From positions 806,001 to 870,000 of the forward strand of contig NZ_AP029023.1 of the NCBI RefSeq assembly GCF_037076555.1: a stretch of 64,000 bases of DNA, read 5' to 3'. Positions within the stretch are counted from its first letter, which is position 1. Each line of letters starts with the position of its first letter. The notes below the pieces were generated by a model, which saw nothing but the letters and a program-made list of their open reading frames with translations, had not been told where the DNA came from and did not search any database. The position numbers and the translations under genes are program-made. This document shows positions 1 to 8,646 of this stretch, piece by piece. Source of the DNA: Methylophilus sp. DW102 (GTDB lineage Bacteria; Pseudomonadota; Gammaproteobacteria; Burkholderiales; Methylophilaceae).

Positions 1-236
1 ATGGCGGCAAACTGATCACGCTGGCCCTGACTGACAGCGGCCAGCGCGCTGCCCCAGCCGGACTGGAGGTATGGGTGGACCGCTGGTTTATGCAGGTGCA
101 GACCGCAGACCATACCCGCCATCAACTCACTGCCGAACACCCCAGCCAGGAGTTGGGGTGCTCACAAAGCATCGCTGGCCCGCAACACTGGACACTCAGT
201 ACCATTAAACGCCTGCCCGAGCAGGCGCATCCCTAG
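1..236 (+). CDS. C-terminal end of an unrecognised protein (5' partial)
   Basis: An open frame enters from the left edge and ends at a TAG, giving about 77 residues of C-terminus. The visible part contains a Trp-rich stretch (LEVWVDRWFMQVQT) and no motif I recognise, so no function is assigned. The stop codon overlaps the AGGAGT ribosome binding site of the following thioredoxin-like gene, so the two are very probably co-transcribed. Most of the gene lies outside the window. Confidence 0.6.
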   Translation, partial: GGKLITLALTDSGQRAAPAGLEVWVDRWFMQVQTADHTRHQLTAEHPSQELGCSQSIAGPQHWTLSTIKRLPEQAHP

Positions 237-245
237 GAGTCTCGT

Positions 246-680
246 ATGCAAACAACCAACCCTTCAGATCCGCAATCCAATCTGGCATCTACCCAAACCG
301 CTGCCGTGGTGCAGACACTGGCAAGCCAGGCGCAATTCAATGCGTGGGTGCAGGCGCATCCGCTCGCCGTGGTATTGTTCACGGCCGAATGGTGTGAGCC
401 TTGCCAGCACTTTGCCCCCGTCCTGGCAGCGGTTGCCGCCCAGCATCCACAAGTCGCGTTTGCGGTAGCCGATGTTGATGTCGCCACCGATCTGGTCGCC
501 AATTTCCAGGTGACACAAGTGCCTGCACTCATGACGGTGCGTGATCGCGTCATCATTGATATGGTCAGGGGCGCCATGCAGGCGCATGAGCTGCAGCACC
601 ACCTGCAAATGTGGCAAGCGCTGGATATGCGCGCCATCAACGCACATTTCTCGCAACAGAGCGCCTCTGCTATTGCATGA
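246..680 (+). CDS. Thioredoxin family protein
   Basis: A 144-residue thioredoxin-fold protein. After an unusual 35-residue N-terminal extension without a convincing signal peptide comes the core strand VVLFTAEWCEPC, whose CEPC is the redox dithiol, and later QVPALMTV with the conserved cis-proline. Thioredoxins reduce disulfides or act as adaptors; the substrate is unknown here. The C-terminal 30 residues extend past the usual fold. A good AGGAGT site lies 6 bases upstream and overlaps the previous gene's stop. The neighbours are secreted beta-propeller proteins. Confidence 0.85.
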   Translation: MQTTNPSDPQSNLASTQTAAVVQTLASQAQFNAWVQAHPLAVVLFTAEWCEPCQHFAPVLAAVAAQHPQVAFAVADVDVATDLVANFQVTQVPALMTVRDRVIIDMVRGAMQAHELQHHLQMWQALDMRAINAHFSQQSASAIA

Positions 681-750
681 AAAATTCCTGACCCTTTGCG
701 GGAACAGGTCTCAATTCTTACGGCTCACATCGCGCTATCGTAACGCTTGT

Positions 751-1740
751 ATGAGGACGATTGATGTGAGCGCGTGCTGGCGCCTGCGCTTGAAAGCGTT
801 GTCGGTTACGCTCAGTCTTTGTTTTACGCTGGGCGCATCCGCGGCAGAGTTCGCCTATATCACCAATCAGGGAGAGCACACGGTTTCGGTCGTAGACCTG
901 CGCCAACTGCAGGTGATCAAAACCATCGCGGTCGGTCAATCGCCGGTCGGCGTCGCTATTCATCCTCAACAGAAAAAAGTATACGTGAGCAATGTCGATG
1001 GCCGTTCAATCTCGGTGATAGACATCACGCGGCAGCAAGTGGTGCAGACCCTAGAGCTGCCGATTGCCCCGGTCGGACTGGCCGTGAATCAGGCCGGTAA
1101 CCGTTTATATGTGGCTGACTGGTATCACCATAGTTTGCTGGTGGTTGAGCCCGTGCACGGGCAAGTGCTGGCGACTATAGAAGTGGGGCAGGCACCAGGC
1201 GGCTTGCAGTTAAGTCGCGATGGCCAGACGCTCTACGTGGCGAATCGCGACAGTAATGATGTGAGCGTGGTCGACACGCGCGCGAACAAAGAACTGCGCA
1301 GAATTAAAGTGGGCGAGCACCCGTTCGGTTTGGGGCTGAGCCCCGATGGCAAGCAGCTGTATGTGGTGAATGTCTATTCAAACTCAGTGAGTGTGATAGA
1401 CACGCATGACCAGCGTGTGGTGGCCACGCTTAGCGTGGGGCGGCACCCTTACTGTGTGACCACAGACCCGCAAGGGCAGCGCTTGTTCGTCACCAACACC
1501 GGCGAAGATAGCGTCAGCGTGATCGATCTGGCCAGCCAGCGGCCGCTAGCTAAAATTCGCGTCCCCGGCACGCCCGAAGGTATTGCTTTTGACCGCCAGC
1601 AACAGCAGCTCGTGGTCACCAGCTGGATGGACAACGTCGTAGCCGTCATTGATGGGCAGCGCCTGGACTCGCCGCGACAGGTCAAGGTTGGGGCACAGCC
1701 GCGCGCCTTCGGTGGATTTGTGTTTGAGGCTGGCGAATGA
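751..1740 (+). CDS. Secreted YVTN beta-propeller repeat protein (first copy)
   Basis: A 329-residue protein with a signal peptide (hydrophobic stretch, then GASAAEF) followed by about seven repeats of roughly 42 residues with the recurring pattern VSVVDT/VSVIDL ... LYVAN ... VGxxPxG. This is the YVTN/NHL-like beta-propeller pattern, close to the family called PQQ-dependent catabolism-associated beta-propeller proteins. It should lie in the periplasm; its ligand is unknown. An upstream in-frame extension overlapping the thioredoxin gene is rejected because the ATG used here starts directly at the signal peptide. No strong ribosome binding site is visible. Confidence 0.85.
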   Translation: MRTIDVSACWRLRLKALSVTLSLCFTLGASAAEFAYITNQGEHTVSVVDLRQLQVIKTIAVGQSPVGVAIHPQQKKVYVSNVDGRSISVIDITRQQVVQTLELPIAPVGLAVNQAGNRLYVADWYHHSLLVVEPVHGQVLATIEVGQAPGGLQLSRDGQTLYVANRDSNDVSVVDTRANKELRRIKVGEHPFGLGLSPDGKQLYVVNVYSNSVSVIDTHDQRVVATLSVGRHPYCVTTDPQGQRLFVTNTGEDSVSVIDLASQRPLAKIRVPGTPEGIAFDRQQQQLVVTSWMDNVVAVIDGQRLDSPRQVKVGAQPRAFGGFVFEAGE

Positions 1741-1742
1741 GT

Positions 1743-1789
1743 ATAGCGTCGGGAGTTTATCCCGGTTAAATCGGGAAGCATGACGCTAT
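1743..1789. repeat. Nested palindrome downstream of the first beta-propeller gene
   Basis: Perfect outer arms ATAGCGTC/GACGCTAT (1743-1750 and 1782-1789) enclose an inner stem CCCG/CGGG (1761-1764 and 1772-1775). The structure has no U-run, so it is not a classical intrinsic terminator. It could protect the mRNA 3' end or be part of the leader of the next gene. Confidence 0.5.
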
Positions 1790-1872
1790 TGCCAAGGATT
1801 TTAAGTGCTTAATATGCAATGGTCATTTAAATTTCAAATTTAATTGATTTGCATAAAGTATATCTCCATGTT

Positions 1873-1910
1873 CTGGCCAGTTGTTGCAGCAACTGGCCGA
1901 CTTTTTTTAA
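1873..1910 (+). terminator. Intrinsic terminator directly before the second beta-propeller gene
   Basis: A perfect 9-bp stem GGCCAGTTG / CAACTGGCC with a 6-base loop is followed by a run of seven T. It ends only about 10 bases before the start codon of the next gene, so there is no room for a promoter between them. It therefore looks like an attenuator in that gene's leader, or the end of a short upstream RNA. Confidence 0.75.
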
Positions 1911-1919
1911 GGATGCTCT

Positions 1920-2876
1920 ATGCAATACGTTCGATTGTTGACCCTCACCGCAGGCCTGCTAGCCAGCCTCACCCTCAGTGCCCAACCGCTCGCTTATGTC
2001 CCCAACGAAAAAGACGGCACGGTCTCGGTGATTGATACCAGCACCGACGAAGTCATCAACACCCTGCCCAACAAAGGCAAGCTCGGCAAAAAAGTGCAGG
2101 CTGCCGCCATCCACCCCAGCAACCAAAAACTCTACGTCGTTGTGCGCGATAAAAATGCCGTCTCGGTGGTAGACACCCAGCTCGGCAAACAAACTGCCCT
2201 GATCAAAGTCGGCGACGAACCAGAAGGCATTGATATTTCACCCGACGGAAAATTGCTGGCCGCCTGCCTGGAAGAAGAAAACGCGGTCTCGCTGGTAGAC
2301 CTGCAAACCAACAAACTCAAACACACCATCAAAACCCAGGGCAAAAATCCCGAGCATTGCGTGTTTTCACCCGACCAGCAATGGCTGCTTGCCAGCAATG
2401 AAGAAAGCAACAATGTCGATGTGATTAACCTCAATACACTCAAGTCAGAACACCTGATCGCATCCACCAAACACCCGCGCGGTGTTGGCTTCAGCCCCGA
2501 TGGCAAATGGGCTTATGTCGCAAATGAAGCCGCCAGCCTGCTAGAGATAGTCTCTACCGCCGACTGGAAAGTGCAAGCCAATATCAAGGTCGGCCTGCGC
2601 TCTAACGGCGTTAAGGTTAATGCCGATGGCAGCCGTATTTATGTCAGCAACGGCGGCGATCATAATCTCAGTGTCATTGACACCGCCACCCGCGAAGTCA
2701 TCGCCACGATCCCAGTCGGCCAACGTCCCTGGAATATGGCACTGACACCGGATGGTAAAAAACTCTATGTCGCCAATGGCCGTAGTAATAACGTCTCGGT
2801 GATTGATACTCAAACCAATGCCAAGCTGAAGGATATTGCGGTGGGGAATTTGCCTTGGGGAGTGGTGATTCATTAA
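1920..2876 (+). CDS. Secreted YVTN beta-propeller repeat protein (second copy)
   Basis: A 318-residue protein starting with a clear signal peptide (LLTLTAGLLASLTLSAQPLA) and then repeats with SVIDTST/SVVDTQ ... LYVV/AYVAN ... VGxxPxG, the beta-propeller pattern of the YVTN family. It is related to, but clearly diverged from, the first copy. AAGGA 6 bases upstream of the ATG supports the start. A terminator hairpin immediately before the ribosome binding site suggests control by transcription attenuation. Periplasmic location and a ligand-binding or scaffold role are inferred from the fold only. Confidence 0.87.
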   Translation: MQYVRLLTLTAGLLASLTLSAQPLAYVPNEKDGTVSVIDTSTDEVINTLPNKGKLGKKVQAAAIHPSNQKLYVVVRDKNAVSVVDTQLGKQTALIKVGDEPEGIDISPDGKLLAACLEEENAVSLVDLQTNKLKHTIKTQGKNPEHCVFSPDQQWLLASNEESNNVDVINLNTLKSEHLIASTKHPRGVGFSPDGKWAYVANEAASLLEIVSTADWKVQANIKVGLRSNGVKVNADGSRIYVSNGGDHNLSVIDTATREVIATIPVGQRPWNMALTPDGKKLYVANGRSNNVSVIDTQTNAKLKDIAVGNLPWGVVIH

Positions 2877-2925
2877 GCTTGATAGATGATTGTCACTTTT
2901 AAGGTGGTCATCAAGACGACATGCG

Positions 2926-2945
2926 GCGTACCCTCAAGGGTACGC
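2926..2945. terminator. Stem-loop between convergent genes
   Basis: GCGTACCC / GGGTACGC form a perfect 8-bp stem closed by a TCAA tetraloop, in the gap between two convergent genes. There is only a short T run about 13 bases further on, so termination strength is uncertain. Confidence 0.5.
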
Positions 2946-2958
2946 GATACGCGGACTT

Positions 2959-3459
2959 TTATCGCAAAAATATAGACCAATAATATAGAACGCCAAAAAC
3001 TTGCAATCCAAAAACTAGTGATGCATAAATTTTTATTTTATTTGGAAGATCAAACATAAATAACACTGGCATCAGCATAGCAAGCAAAACAAACACTCCA
3101 TCTCTTGTTACACTGTTTTCGACCGTGTCTCCAGTAATTTTGACGTTTTTGTCATCATATATTGCTATCCAGCGGCGCAATAATTTTGACTCAATTAATT
3201 TAACTGACTCACCTACTGAAAGAAGAGTGCAAGTCCTTAAGTCTGTATTTTTTTGCAAATTTCTATCTTGCAATTTCAAACCTATTTCACAAACCTTGTG
3301 TGTATATTTAGACTGAACGGTTTTCATTTCTAAAGATGTAACAATTACACCATCATGTTTAATTTCAAGAAATGCTAAATCAGTAAAAACGACTGTCGCA
3401 GTTAACCATATGAGCAACCAAACTGGTAATAAATAGTTTAATTTTACTTTCAGGTTCAT
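2959..3459 (-). CDS. Hypothetical membrane protein
   Basis: A 166-residue protein with hydrophobic segments at about residues 8-30, 120-137 and 143-165 and a basic, Cys-containing loop of about 90 residues between the first and second (two Cys near residues 57 and 77). No family is recognised. The gene is markedly more AT-rich than its surroundings and lies next to a REP/RayT element, so it may have been acquired. It could be a small envelope protein; nothing more can be said. Confidence 0.6.
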   Translation of the reverse strand: MNLKVKLNYLLPVWLLIWLTATVVFTDLAFLEIKHDGVIVTSLEMKTVQSKYTHKVCEIGLKLQDRNLQKNTDLRTCTLLSVGESVKLIESKLLRRWIAIYDDKNVKITGDTVENSVTRDGVFVLLAMLMPVLFMFDLPNKIKIYASLVFGLQVFGVLYYWSIFLR

Positions 3460-3501
3460 ATTGAAACTTATCGTTGAAAATCAGCGGAAATCAAAAAGTC
3501 T

Positions 3502-3529
3502 GTAGGGTGGGCAACTCGTTGCCCACGCG
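3502..3529. repeat. REP palindrome, left copy
   Basis: A 28-base element containing the palindrome GGGCAACTCGTTGCCC. An exact inverted copy lies at 4113-4140, so the pair brackets the transposase gene. This is the arrangement known for REP-associated tyrosine transposases and their target sequences. Confidence 0.85.
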
Positions 3530-3539
3530 TCAATGCTCG

Positions 3540-4088
3540 TTATACGTCACCATACACTCCGTCCACAAAATCTAGCCCCACTCCCCAATGCTCATCATAA
3601 ACACTGGCTTTAACATATCGGTGAAATGTTGAATAAGGCCAATCTTTCAAATTGTTCACCAACCCATGCTTAAGCGGGTTGAAATGCAAATAATCCATAT
3701 GCTTTGCATAGTCGTTATCATCGCGAATTTGATGCTCCCAATAACGGCGTTGCCAAATGGTCGATTCACGATGTTTTGTTTTGGATGCTGACATCCATTC
3801 AGTGTGGTTTAAACGCGCACCGCAAGCACGGCTCACATAACGTTTGATGAGTTGCCAACGAAGCGCAAAGTTTGCATCTTTGGGTGGTAGCGTCCATATG
3901 GAATGAATATGGTCTGGCAACAAAACCCATGCATCGATTGTAAATGGATGGTCAGTGCGGACTTTTTGGATAGCATTTTTTAAGGCATCACGCACATCAT
4001 CATCACAAAGAAATCTTTGCCTACGGTAAGTCACAACAGTGAAAAAGTAAGTGGCTCCAGCAGTATTAGCGCGACGATAACGTGACAT
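3540..4088 (-). CDS. rayT: REP-associated tyrosine transposase (RayT, Y1 family)
   Basis: A 182-residue protein of the TnpA_REP/Y1 family: it begins with MSRYRRANTAGATYFFTVVT, has the HUH-type motif in LLPDHIHSIWTLP, and continues with WQRRYWEHQIRDDNDYAKHMDYLHFNP, typical of RAYT proteins. The helix with DYAKHMDYLHFNP holds the catalytic Tyr candidate. RAYTs nick and rejoin single-stranded REP DNA and are usually single-copy domesticated enzymes. The inverted REP palindromes on both sides, the left one starting 11 bases from the stop codon, strongly support this identity. Confidence 0.9.
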   Translation of the reverse strand: MSRYRRANTAGATYFFTVVTYRRQRFLCDDDVRDALKNAIQKVRTDHPFTIDAWVLLPDHIHSIWTLPPKDANFALRWQLIKRYVSRACGARLNHTEWMSASKTKHRESTIWQRRYWEHQIRDDNDYAKHMDYLHFNPLKHGLVNNLKDWPYSTFHRYVKASVYDEHWGVGLDFVDGVYGDV

Positions 4089-4108
4089 GGTGGAGTTGTG
4101 CGTGAGTT

Positions 4109-4681
4109 TTACCGCGTGGGCAACGAGTTGCCCACCCTACCAGGCTCATTTAGAAGAACCTTCGCCAACGCATGAAATGAGTTTGGGTTTTTAGTGGACG
4201 ATCTAATTTTCGATAAGTCTGCTTCGACTGGCTCGTAACGAAGCAGGCTCGGATATTTCAGTTGCACCCACATTAGGAACACTTTCATCTCATGAGTGAG
4301 CTCTTCACCAATGGCAATGTATTGCATTACAGCATCGAGAATGAACAACGGGATTAGGCGATAACGAAATGCCATTCTTGAGTGAGGATCACGGTCTGCA
4401 TGTTTGAAAAAATTCTGTGGATAGTTCACGGCATCAATAAACTTCTTTCTTTCACTCTCAGATAGGAGTGGAGAGTCTTTGATGGATTTTTTTATTCCGG
4501 TTGAGTGAGCGAGGTCTCTTGCGACCTCATGTCCGGCCGAGACAACCGTGTGCAATGCAACTGGATCCCAATCAAAGAAAAACATTCGAATTCCGGTATT
4601 TAGTTGGCGGCGGATGACATCAGCCTTCGAGAGAATGAGCTCTTCGGATAAAAATTCCTCTTCGAATAGAGAGTCCTCCAT
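4109..4681 (-). CDS. Hypothetical protein with C-terminus encoded by the REP element
   Basis: A protein of 190 residues, charged and largely alpha-helical, without signal peptide or membrane segment and with no recognised family. The start chosen is the ATG preceded by AGGAAA at good spacing; an upstream TTG start would add 13 residues. The last ten or so codons (encoding GRVGNSLPTR) and the approach to the stop codon are made of the REP palindrome, so the REP has replaced or extended the original 3' end. Cytoplasmic, function unknown. Confidence 0.6.
   Translation of the reverse strand: MEDSLFEEEFLSEELILSKADVIRRQLNTGIRMFFFDWDPVALHTVVSAGHEVARDLAHSTGIKKSIKDSPLLSESERKKFIDAVNYPQNFFKHADRDPHSRMAFRYRLIPLFILDAVMQYIAIGEELTHEMKVFLMWVQLKYPSLLRYEPVEADLSKIRSSTKNPNSFHALAKVLLNEPGRVGNSLPTR
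4113..4140. repeat. REP palindrome, right copy (inverted)
   Basis: Exact reverse complement of the element at 3502-3529. It overlaps the 3' end of the neighbouring leftward hypothetical gene and supplies its last codons. Confidence 0.85.
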
Positions 4682-5014
4682 GGATTTCCTAATGTAAACT
4701 AGGCCTCCTAAATGCTGCAAAGTTTTGCGTCATTGGTGCTTTTTTGAATGGAAATTTGCAGGGTTTATTTAACATTTTCAAGCTGTTATTAATTTTTAGA
4801 CCATCCTAAAATACAACCTTAAGTGCGTCAACTTCTAGCTTGACTTGAGCGAGAGGTAATCAGTCAATTGGGTCTTTGTGATGGGCTGGTGGGGCTTTTG
4901 TGAGACATTACAATCGACCATGTGACCCCACGCCTTGATAATTTCTTGCTGTATGAATGAATAGGGAAAAATTCCCGAATGTTTTTGGTGAATACTCTTT
5001 AAAATCCCCCTAGC
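4682..5014. other. Divergent intergenic region
   Basis: About 330 bases between the leftward hypothetical gene and the rightward sensor kinase gene, AT-rich in its left half. No RNA gene, repeat or convincing promoter hexamer pair was seen. A leftward open frame reaching into the kinase gene has only a TTG start and is not considered real. Confidence 0.4.
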
Positions 5015-6394
5015 ATGATGAAATCTCTCAGCCTTCAATTCAAACTAAATCTGATTATTACCCTGTTGTTGCTTGGGTTGCTGCTGACGTGGGCGGTGTC
5101 GGTGGTTAAAAACGCGCGCGAGGATGTACTGGCGGAGGTGCAGTCGACGAGTAATCTGGTGATGCATTTGCTGGATGCGGAGATTGCCCATTACATGACG
5201 GACTTTGGCTGGTTGCAGCATAACCAGCAAGAAGGGGTGCAGATTTTCCGGCTGGATGAGTTGAAGAATATCCGCCATTTGAAGGTGGATTTTTACGATA
5301 ACAATGGTCGGTTGCGCGAATCTAACCGCAGTACGCGCATGGCACATAGCGGGGAAGATCCCCCCAAATGGTTTGTGAAGTTGCTGGATATTTCGAGTGT
5401 GCTGAATGAGCCCAAGCGCAAAAATATCATTTTGAATGGACGCTTTATTGGGGAGCTGGTGATTACGCCGGACCCTAGTTTTGAGTTGCGCGAGATTTGG
5501 GATGATACGTCTGGCTTGCTTGCGATTGTCAGTTTGTTTGGCTTGAGTGTGCTGCTGTTTGTGTATTGGACGGTGCGGGCGACGTTTAAGCCGGTTAAGC
5601 AGATTATTCATGGCTTGAACCAGATTGAGCGCGGTGAATACCAGAGCCGCTTACCGGGCTTTGAGCAGGTGGAGTTGAGCGAGATTAGCGACAAGTTCAA
5701 CAGTATGGCGAGTACGCTTGAACAAAGCATCCGCAATAACCACCGCTTGACCCAGCAGATTATTCATTTGCAGGAAGAAGAGCGAAAAAAACTTGCGCGC
5801 GATTTGCATGATGAGATTGGTCAGTATCTGACCGCGGTGCATGTGGATGCGAGTGCGCTGGTGGCGGCGAAAAAGCTGAGCTCAGCGCGGGAGAGTGCGC
5901 AGGCGATTGCGCAGATTACGCGGCAAATGATGGTGACGATACAGGATATTTTGTCGCGCTTGCGTCCGCGTGTGCTGGATGAATTGGGGTTGAGCCTGGC
6001 GCTGGCGGAGTTGATTCATCACTGGCGCGACCGCAATCGCGGCATTATGGTGGTGAATCAGATTTCTAACCATTTGTCGCAGCCGGATGAAGCGCTGTCG
6101 GTGACGGTGTACCGCATTTTGCAGGAGTGTTTGACCAATATCAGCAAGCACGCCGCCGCGACACGGGTGACGATTGAGGTGAAGGAGACGGAAAACGGCC
6201 TTTACCTGATGGTGGAGGATGACGGACGGGGCTTTGATCCGCAGTCACAAACGCGCGGGTACGGCTTGGCCGGGATGCAAGAGCGAGTAGAGGGCTTGAT
6301 GGGGCGCATGCATATTCATACGGCGCCTGGTCAGGGGACGCGCATAGAAATCCATTTTCAGATGACAGAAGCATTTCAGGAAGCAGCGGTATGA
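5015..6394 (+). CDS. MoxY-like sensor histidine kinase
   Basis: A 459-residue kinase. A membrane segment at residues 10-32, a periplasmic domain of about 130 residues resembling the LapD/MoxY N-terminal domain, a second membrane segment (about 166-188), a HAMP linker, then a HisKA_3 dimerisation domain with EEERKKLARDLHDEIGQYLTA (phospho-acceptor His265) and a HATPase domain with VEDDGRGFD and GYGLAGMQERV. This is the NarL-type kinase architecture; in methylotrophs MoxY controls methanol dehydrogenase expression. The stop overlaps the following regulator's start (ATGA), so they form one operon. The exact signal sensed is unknown. Confidence 0.85.
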   Translation: MMKSLSLQFKLNLIITLLLLGLLLTWAVSVVKNAREDVLAEVQSTSNLVMHLLDAEIAHYMTDFGWLQHNQQEGVQIFRLDELKNIRHLKVDFYDNNGRLRESNRSTRMAHSGEDPPKWFVKLLDISSVLNEPKRKNIILNGRFIGELVITPDPSFELREIWDDTSGLLAIVSLFGLSVLLFVYWTVRATFKPVKQIIHGLNQIERGEYQSRLPGFEQVELSEISDKFNSMASTLEQSIRNNHRLTQQIIHLQEEERKKLARDLHDEIGQYLTAVHVDASALVAAKKLSSARESAQAIAQITRQMMVTIQDILSRLRPRVLDELGLSLALAELIHHWRDRNRGIMVVNQISNHLSQPDEALSVTVYRILQECLTNISKHAAATRVTIEVKETENGLYLMVEDDGRGFDPQSQTRGYGLAGMQERVEGLMGRMHIHTAPGQGTRIEIHFQMTEAFQEAAV

Positions 6395-7029
6395 CAGTCA
6401 AGGTGGTGTTGGTAGATGATCACACAGTGGTGCGATCAGGGTTAAGGCGCCTGCTTGAAAGCCACAAGTCGATAGAAATTATCGCCGAGGCGGATACGGG
6501 CGAACAGGCTTATCAGGTGTATGGTGAGGTCATGCCTGATGTGATGCTCATGGATATCTCCATGCCAGGCATGGGCGGGCTAGAAGCCGCCAAGCGTATT
6601 TTGCAGCGCTACCCGCAAGCCAGGATCGTCATTTTCTCTATGCATGAGGCCGTTTCGTTTGCCGCGCAGGCGCTCAAAACCGGCGTCAAAGGCTATGTGA
6701 CTAAAACTGGCGTGGCTGAAGACCTGGTACAAGCCGTGCTGGATGTGTCCAAAGGGCGCACGTTTTTAAGTCAGGATGTGGCGCAGAAAGTCGCGTTACA
6801 AACCCTGGTGGGCGACAGTAATCCGCTCCAACAGCTGACGTCACGAGAGTTTGAGGTGTTTCGGCTGCTGGCCGAGGGCAAACGGGCGGATGAGGTGGCA
6901 GACATGCTGAAAATCAGCCAAAAAACCGTGGCCAATTACTACACCCTGATTAAGCAGAAGCTCTCTGTGAACAGCCCGGTAGAAATGGTCAGGCTGGCCA
7001 TGAAACATGGGCTGATTGATGCCAGTTAA
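6391..7029 (+). CDS. MoxX-like NarL/FixJ response regulator
   Basis: A 212-residue regulator with an N-terminal receiver domain (acidic pocket VDDH, phospho-acceptor Asp55 in VMLMDISMPGMGG, conserved Lys in KGYVTKTG) and a C-terminal LuxR-type helix-turn-helix (LTSREFEVFRLLAEGKRADEVA...). Its ATGA overlap with the upstream kinase gene shows a cognate two-component pair. By analogy with MoxYX it may activate genes of methanol oxidation; pqqA lies 1.5 kb downstream, but this regulatory link is an inference. Confidence 0.88.
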   Translation: MTVKVVLVDDHTVVRSGLRRLLESHKSIEIIAEADTGEQAYQVYGEVMPDVMLMDISMPGMGGLEAAKRILQRYPQARIVIFSMHEAVSFAAQALKTGVKGYVTKTGVAEDLVQAVLDVSKGRTFLSQDVAQKVALQTLVGDSNPLQQLTSREFEVFRLLAEGKRADEVADMLKISQKTVANYYTLIKQKLSVNSPVEMVRLAMKHGLIDAS

Positions 7030-7070
7030 CAAGCTGATAAGCTCAGCTTTTATTTGTTAAGTCTCTACTC

Positions 7071-8387
7071 TCAATCCACACACAGCAGGTCTTTCCAGTT
7101 GGTCGTATAACTCGGGCTCTTGCGCATTTGCTTCATTTGCCAGGGCTGTTGCCGGCCTTCGCTTGCCAGCCGCAAGGTGGCTCTGCCCATTTTGCGGTTA
7201 ATTGCGTCCATGGCCTGCATCAGCCGCGCAGTGTTGTCGGCTTGCGGGCTTGAATGAAACAAATCCTGTTGTATCGCCTGCGCAGGCACCAATTCGCCCA
7301 AGGACACGCCGGCTTTGGCATAGTCGTGTCCGGGCTGGTAAATGCGCCTGAGTGCCCAGAGTGCCGCTTTGACCAGTTGCCGGGTATCGTGCGTGGCCAC
7401 CGGTAGTGGCACGGTGAGGGCATTGCTGTAAAAGCGGCTATCCTCGCGGAAGGGGCTGGTGCGGATATACACATACACACTGCCAGCAAACAGCTGTTTT
7501 TTGCGTAACTTTTCTGCAGCACGGGTCGTGTACAACGTCAGCGCTTCAGACAGGCCTTCGATTTCTCTGACCGGCTGGCCAAAGCTGCGTGTGCTCAAAA
7601 TTTGTTGCTGAGGCCCGCGCACTTCTTCGAGTTCCAGGCACACGGTGCCATTCAGTTCACGGATGGTTTTTTCCATCACCACGCTAAAGCGCCTGCGCAT
7701 GGTTTCGGCATCACTGTATTTGAGGTCATAGGCGGTGTGAATCGCTAGCGGACGTGCATGCAGCGTGGCGGCCAGGCGGCGGCCGATTCCCCAGACTTCA
7801 TCCACCTGTATTTCGGCGAGACGGGCATCTACCGCGGTTGGCGTCAGGGTGTTGAAATTGCATACGCCTTGCATGGCAGGGGTATGCTTGGCGCAGTGAT
7901 TGGCGAGTTTAGCCAGCGTTTTGCTGGCGCCTATGCCGACACACACCGGTAAACCGGTGCCGCGCAAGATGGTTTGTCGCAAGGTTTGTGCATACTCGGT
8001 CAAATCGCGCCGCGTAAACCCGGTCAGCTCCAGAAAGCATTCGTCGATGGAGTAAATCTCCTGTGCCGGACTGAACTGACGCAAGATGGACATGACGCGG
8101 TTGCTCATGTCTGCATACAAGGCATAGTTAGAGGAGAAGGCAATGACGCCAGCGCGTTCTGCCTGCTTGCGAATCTGGAACCAGGGCGCGCCCATGGCGA
8201 TGCCCAGCGCTTTGGCTTCGGCGCTGCGCGAGACCACGCAGCCATCGTTATTGCTCAATACCACCACTGGCCGTTGGCGCAATGCGGGTTTAAACACGCG
8301 CTCACAGCTCACGTAAAAGTTATTCACATCAACCAGTGCAATGGTGCGTGCATGCATGCTTGGGCAGTCTGTCGCGTTCATTGGCAT
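7071..8387 (-). CDS. umuC: Y-family DNA polymerase UmuC (Pol V catalytic subunit)
   Basis: A protein of up to 438 residues (E. coli UmuC has 422). The catalytic carboxylates are visible in [16 protein letters not shown] and [13 protein letters not shown], followed by [18 protein letters not shown] and the C-terminal little-finger region; it performs error-prone translesion synthesis together with processed UmuD. The start is uncertain: the ATG ten codons downstream ([11 protein letters not shown]) fits the family better, and neither has a good ribosome binding site. Unlike the usual umuDC operon, the UmuD-like genes lie 1.4 kb upstream with pqqA in the opposite orientation between them. Confidence 0.92.
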   Translation of the reverse strand: MPMNATDCPSMHARTIALVDVNNFYVSCERVFKPALRQRPVVVLSNNDGCVVSRSAEAKALGIAMGAPWFQIRKQAERAGVIAFSSNYALYADMSNRVMSILRQFSPAQEIYSIDECFLELTGFTRRDLTEYAQTLRQTILRGTGLPVCVGIGASKTLAKLANHCAKHTPAMQGVCNFNTLTPTAVDARLAEIQVDEVWGIGRRLAATLHARPLAIHTAYDLKYSDAETMRRRFSVVMEKTIRELNGTVCLELEEVRGPQQQILSTRSFGQPVREIEGLSEALTLYTTRAAEKLRKKQLFAGSVYVYIRTSPFREDSRFYSNALTVPLPVATHDTRQLVKAALWALRRIYQPGHDYAKAGVSLGELVPAQAIQQDLFHSSPQADNTARLMQAMDAINRKMGRATLRLASEGRQQPWQMKQMRKSPSYTTNWKDLLCVD

Positions 8388-8520
8388 GAGGTGTGTTTCA
8401 TGAAATTCCCTAATCCTTGTTCATGATCGGCAATAGCAGGATTTTGGCTCACCGGGTCGATAATACTTTCACACGGGCAAGACATGGGGTCGGCCCGGGA
8501 CAACAACAAGGAGATCAATC

Positions 8521-8592
8521 ATGTGGACTAAACCAGCTGCAACTGAAATGCGTTTCGGTTTTGAAGTAACCATGTACGTCATGAACAAATAA
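8521..8592 (+). CDS. pqqA: PQQ precursor peptide PqqA (copy 1)
   Basis: A 23-codon gene starting [14 protein letters not shown] and containing the conserved EVTMY, whose Glu and Tyr are the two residues cross-linked to build pyrroloquinoline quinone, the cofactor of methanol dehydrogenase. AAGGAG lies 7 bases upstream and an intrinsic terminator follows 23 bases downstream, so it is a single-gene unit. pqqBCDE are not in this window. The same peptide is encoded again at 12176-12247, with three silent base differences. Confidence 0.96.
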   Translation: MWTKPAATEMRFGFEVTMYVMNK

Positions 8593-8615
8593 TTGTTCTG
8601 ACTGACGGACAAGAG

Positions 8616-8646
8616 ACCCGGTCGCCTAGTACCGGGTTTTTTGTGC
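8616..8646 (+). terminator. Intrinsic terminator of pqqA copy 1
   Basis: Stem ACCCGGT / ACCGGGT with an 8-base loop followed by a T run. It closes the monocistronic pqqA unit. Confidence 0.85.

Noticed and set aside
4835..5038. Leftward 67-codon open frame overlapping the start of the MoxY-like kinase
   Set aside because: Only a TTG start inside the kinase gene and no ribosome binding site; no family resemblance.
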